Positions 7,701-8,644 of a DNA stretch of 8,644 nt are shown here, piece by piece; positions within the stretch are counted from its first letter, which is position 1; each line of letters starts with the position of its first letter. The DNA lies in contig JBJXEZ010000045.1 in assembly GCA_046153695.1 (NCBI GenBank), positions 1-8,644 of the forward strand, given 5' to 3'. Source of the DNA: M3007 sp046153695 (GTDB lineage: Bacteria > Bacteroidota > Bacteroidia > Chitinophagales > Saprospiraceae). Below the pieces are notes generated by a model that worked only from the letters and a program-made list of their open reading frames with translations, did no database searches and was not told the origin of the DNA. The position numbers and the translations under genes are program-made.

Positions 7701-8644
7701 ACAACGCCAGCTTGCAGCGCATACCAGCCCTAAACTCCGAGCGCGAATTGTTGGCCTTTAGTGGAATAAACCGCCCCTCCAAAGACCGGCACTTGCTGCG
7801 CCCGGTAGAAGAGGATGCCTTGTTGACAAACGTCGTAAATGCTGGTATTCCCTGCATTCTGTCGGACGTAGCTACGCATCCGCTGTGGGAAGCCCGGGAT
7901 TCCACCCGGGATATCCGTTCATGGATTTGCCTGCCTTTGATTTACGGCGGCAACGTGCTGGGCCTCTTGACTCTCGAACACCTGACCGCCGGTTTTTATA
8001 CCGAAAAAGACCGCCCAAAATTGGAGCGCTTTGCACTCCAGGCTGCTATTGGCTTGCACAATGCGTCGCAAGAACAGGTGCATCTGCGGGTGCTCAACGA
8101 GTTTGCCAATAAAATCAACGAGTACGAAGAAAAACTGCCGTTGCTGATGGCTGCGCTGGAACGGATATGTGACGCTTTCAAGGCCAAAAAAGTGGTTTGT
8201 TATGTCAAAGACGAAGAGTTCCTTCCAGTCAACTTTGTCATAACGACTGACTGGATTTTGTTCAAACCCTATGTGGCCAGCAAAAAGAACAAGATGCTGG
8301 CCCTGTGGGAGCAAAAAGGCGGAAGTGCTGTGGAAACCCTCGAAGATGTCAAAACAAAAAACCGCTACTTAGTCGGCCCCTTGTGGGCAGAAGGCAAGAT
8401 TATCGGCGCTGTGGAGGTGGCTTGTGAAACTTACCAATCCGATCATAATTCGCGCTATTTCTTCTTCGCCATGCTGACGCTCGCTCGACAGGGCTTATAC
8501 AGCTTGCATGTAAAAGAAAGAAAAATAAAAGCCATCCAGACCCGCTTCAATCCCTATGTCGCAGGCGACCCCATCACAGAGCCTGACAAATTTTTCGGGC
8601 GGGAACAAGAGATGCGCACCATTCTGGACGGGATTTTCAACAAC
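4742..8644 (+). CDS. REC - multi-GAF - STAND/AAA NTPase protein, 5' part
   Basis: A very large signalling protein, open from 4742 to the window end (1301 codons, no stop). Residues 10-125 are a receiver domain: acidic D16-D17-E18, phospho-acceptor D65 (VLVDLVMPD), S93 and K114 (MDKP). About seven GAF-type modules follow at roughly 134-284, 287-417, 418-580, 581-785, 786-953, 954-1108 and a divergent one at 1109-1263. Several show the typical late core, such as VPMVLKGEIIGVLGVF and LPLIYGGNVLGLLTLE, with linking helices between them. At 1269, FNPYVAGDPITEPDKFFGRE begins a segment typical of the N-terminal edge of STAND/AAA NTPases; Walker A would come next but lies outside. The start overlaps the kinase gene by 23 bp; an in-frame ATG at 4733 is an alternative. 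It is the likely phosphorylation target of the upstream kinase. The C-terminal output domain is unknown. Confidence 0.9.
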   Translation, partial: MSKKNATDQISVIILDDEEVFRRALGRRLERMDIRVAGSFETVNSFFNHLSKLSEDGLPTAVLVDLVMPDVSGIQVVERLRKEYPRLNCIVLSDKDSLSSIKAFGLGAYAVMDKPVEITELSTTLRELDSLDKSANKIANDLLEITEFDCCLIWELDKNDFPSYRIKGFAGIDREFIRGKTMHTAGYPRVTKMQKGKPLFIPDVSRSSVYVDKTLAQERGWVSLICLPFLHGGKLAGWIDCYKKKAFAFKTPKRQAHQLQYLENYSALAGEVLRANTARKHARILHETNQNLAGTLDEVEVNTTILRRALEATGADRAAIYRHNRTSKELKLLLAEGKNADDLERTPFIRWKQYGLIKTTQGDTLRIPIGSERRLLGVLVVESEHKNFFSDEETQFLISLAAILAVSMERSKLLYYLHKVGERAQETGDFQDLADYVVQAMHDLTDTEATLWMPSPKEGEGDDFLRIISPIQHSFTKNYKPIPVAAGESKSAKALENGKPLIINNVPNDDDPTPNINIDTALRKDWKAIMIVPLLGKEREKIGVITLTSKQLNRFSKEGSELVQHFANHAALAFQEQRHIGILEEMGRIGQELTMSPADEKSLLDKVVELALKFSGADLVVLYPFDSVRQTYYDAGQIVFSGKLRQPGKSFQDKPVEGILAPFIREHEAIFVEECLKPAPQGISVGFSDWQVLAPEEPGFGHAQALIRASKFIKRERLRAFIGVSLRAEEKTADREGVLEREVAVLYFNFRRPRRFTQEERQVIGIFCQQVANVIYRNRLFYDLQQEKEVLKSVYESALYISGEQGMGQSRLEKIVDEAVRLLQAAGGKMYQVSNGSAKDLKLVAANNLPTSMMRVDDTVKNEQGLVSEVFKHQKYLIVNNYADYPNRIKKMVPYIQKVVEVPMVLKGEIIGVLGVFNGKGGRDFTDEDARVLENLAAQAVLAISNDRLYEELVALYNTGLQISQQAGIKEISQRILTELRSVIEYDNASLQRIPALNSERELLAFSGINRPSKDRHLLRPVEEDALLTNVVNAGIPCILSDVATHPLWEARDSTRDIRSWICLPLIYGGNVLGLLTLEHLTAGFYTEKDRPKLERFALQAAIGLHNASQEQVHLRVLNEFANKINEYEEKLPLLMAALERICDAFKAKKVVCYVKDEEFLPVNFVITTDWILFKPYVASKKNKMLALWEQKGGSAVETLEDVKTKNRYLVGPLWAEGKIIGAVEVACETYQSDHNSRYFFFAMLTLARQGLYSLHVKERKIKAIQTRFNPYVAGDPITEPDKFFGREQEMRTILDGIFNN

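Noticed and set aside
1..8644. CRISPR arrays, tRNA or rRNA genes, intact insertion sequences.
   Set aside because: No regularly spaced direct repeats, no tRNA-like cloverleaf, no rRNA-like conserved stretches and no transposase were seen on either strand by eye.

Overview
The window looks like chromosomal DNA of a Bacteroidota species, possibly of the Saprospirales type. The evidence is a type IX secretion (T9SS) C-terminal sorting domain, the absence of clear Shine-Dalgarno sequences before the genes, long multidomain GAF signalling proteins, and a methylmalonyl-CoA mutase relic. The phylum call is an inference from these traits; no rRNA or tRNA gene is present.

Left end (1-1068): the 3' end of a COG2509-type FAD-dependent dehydrogenase on the + strand meets a Nudix hydrolase gene on the - strand, with 14 bp between their ends. 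Middle (1069-2418): a gene-poor stretch. It holds an isolated two-way terminator hairpin, a 70-residue protein with 30 acidic and no basic residues, a long near-perfect hairpin, a frameshifted relic of methylmalonyl-CoA mutase (+), and an orphan T9SS sorting domain (-) abutting that relic. This part reads as a graveyard of gene fragments.

Right part (2419-8644 and beyond): a two-gene operon of large signalling proteins whose reading frames overlap by 23 bp. The first protein (781 aa) has two N-terminal S1/OB-fold domains, a receiver domain with all key residues, a GAF domain, and a histidine kinase core. The second is open to the window end (1301 codons seen). It has a receiver domain with all key residues, about seven tandem GAF-type modules, and then the opening segment of a STAND/AAA-type NTPase; its Walker motifs and C-terminal output lie outside the window.

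The simplest reading is a phosphorelay in which a kinase bearing nucleic-acid-binding-type domains phosphorylates a GAF-rich STAND switch encoded directly downstream. The domain assignments are visible in the sequence. The phosphorelay partnership is a reasonable inference from the gene overlap and the two intact receivers. Any role in RNA sensing or defence is a hypothesis.
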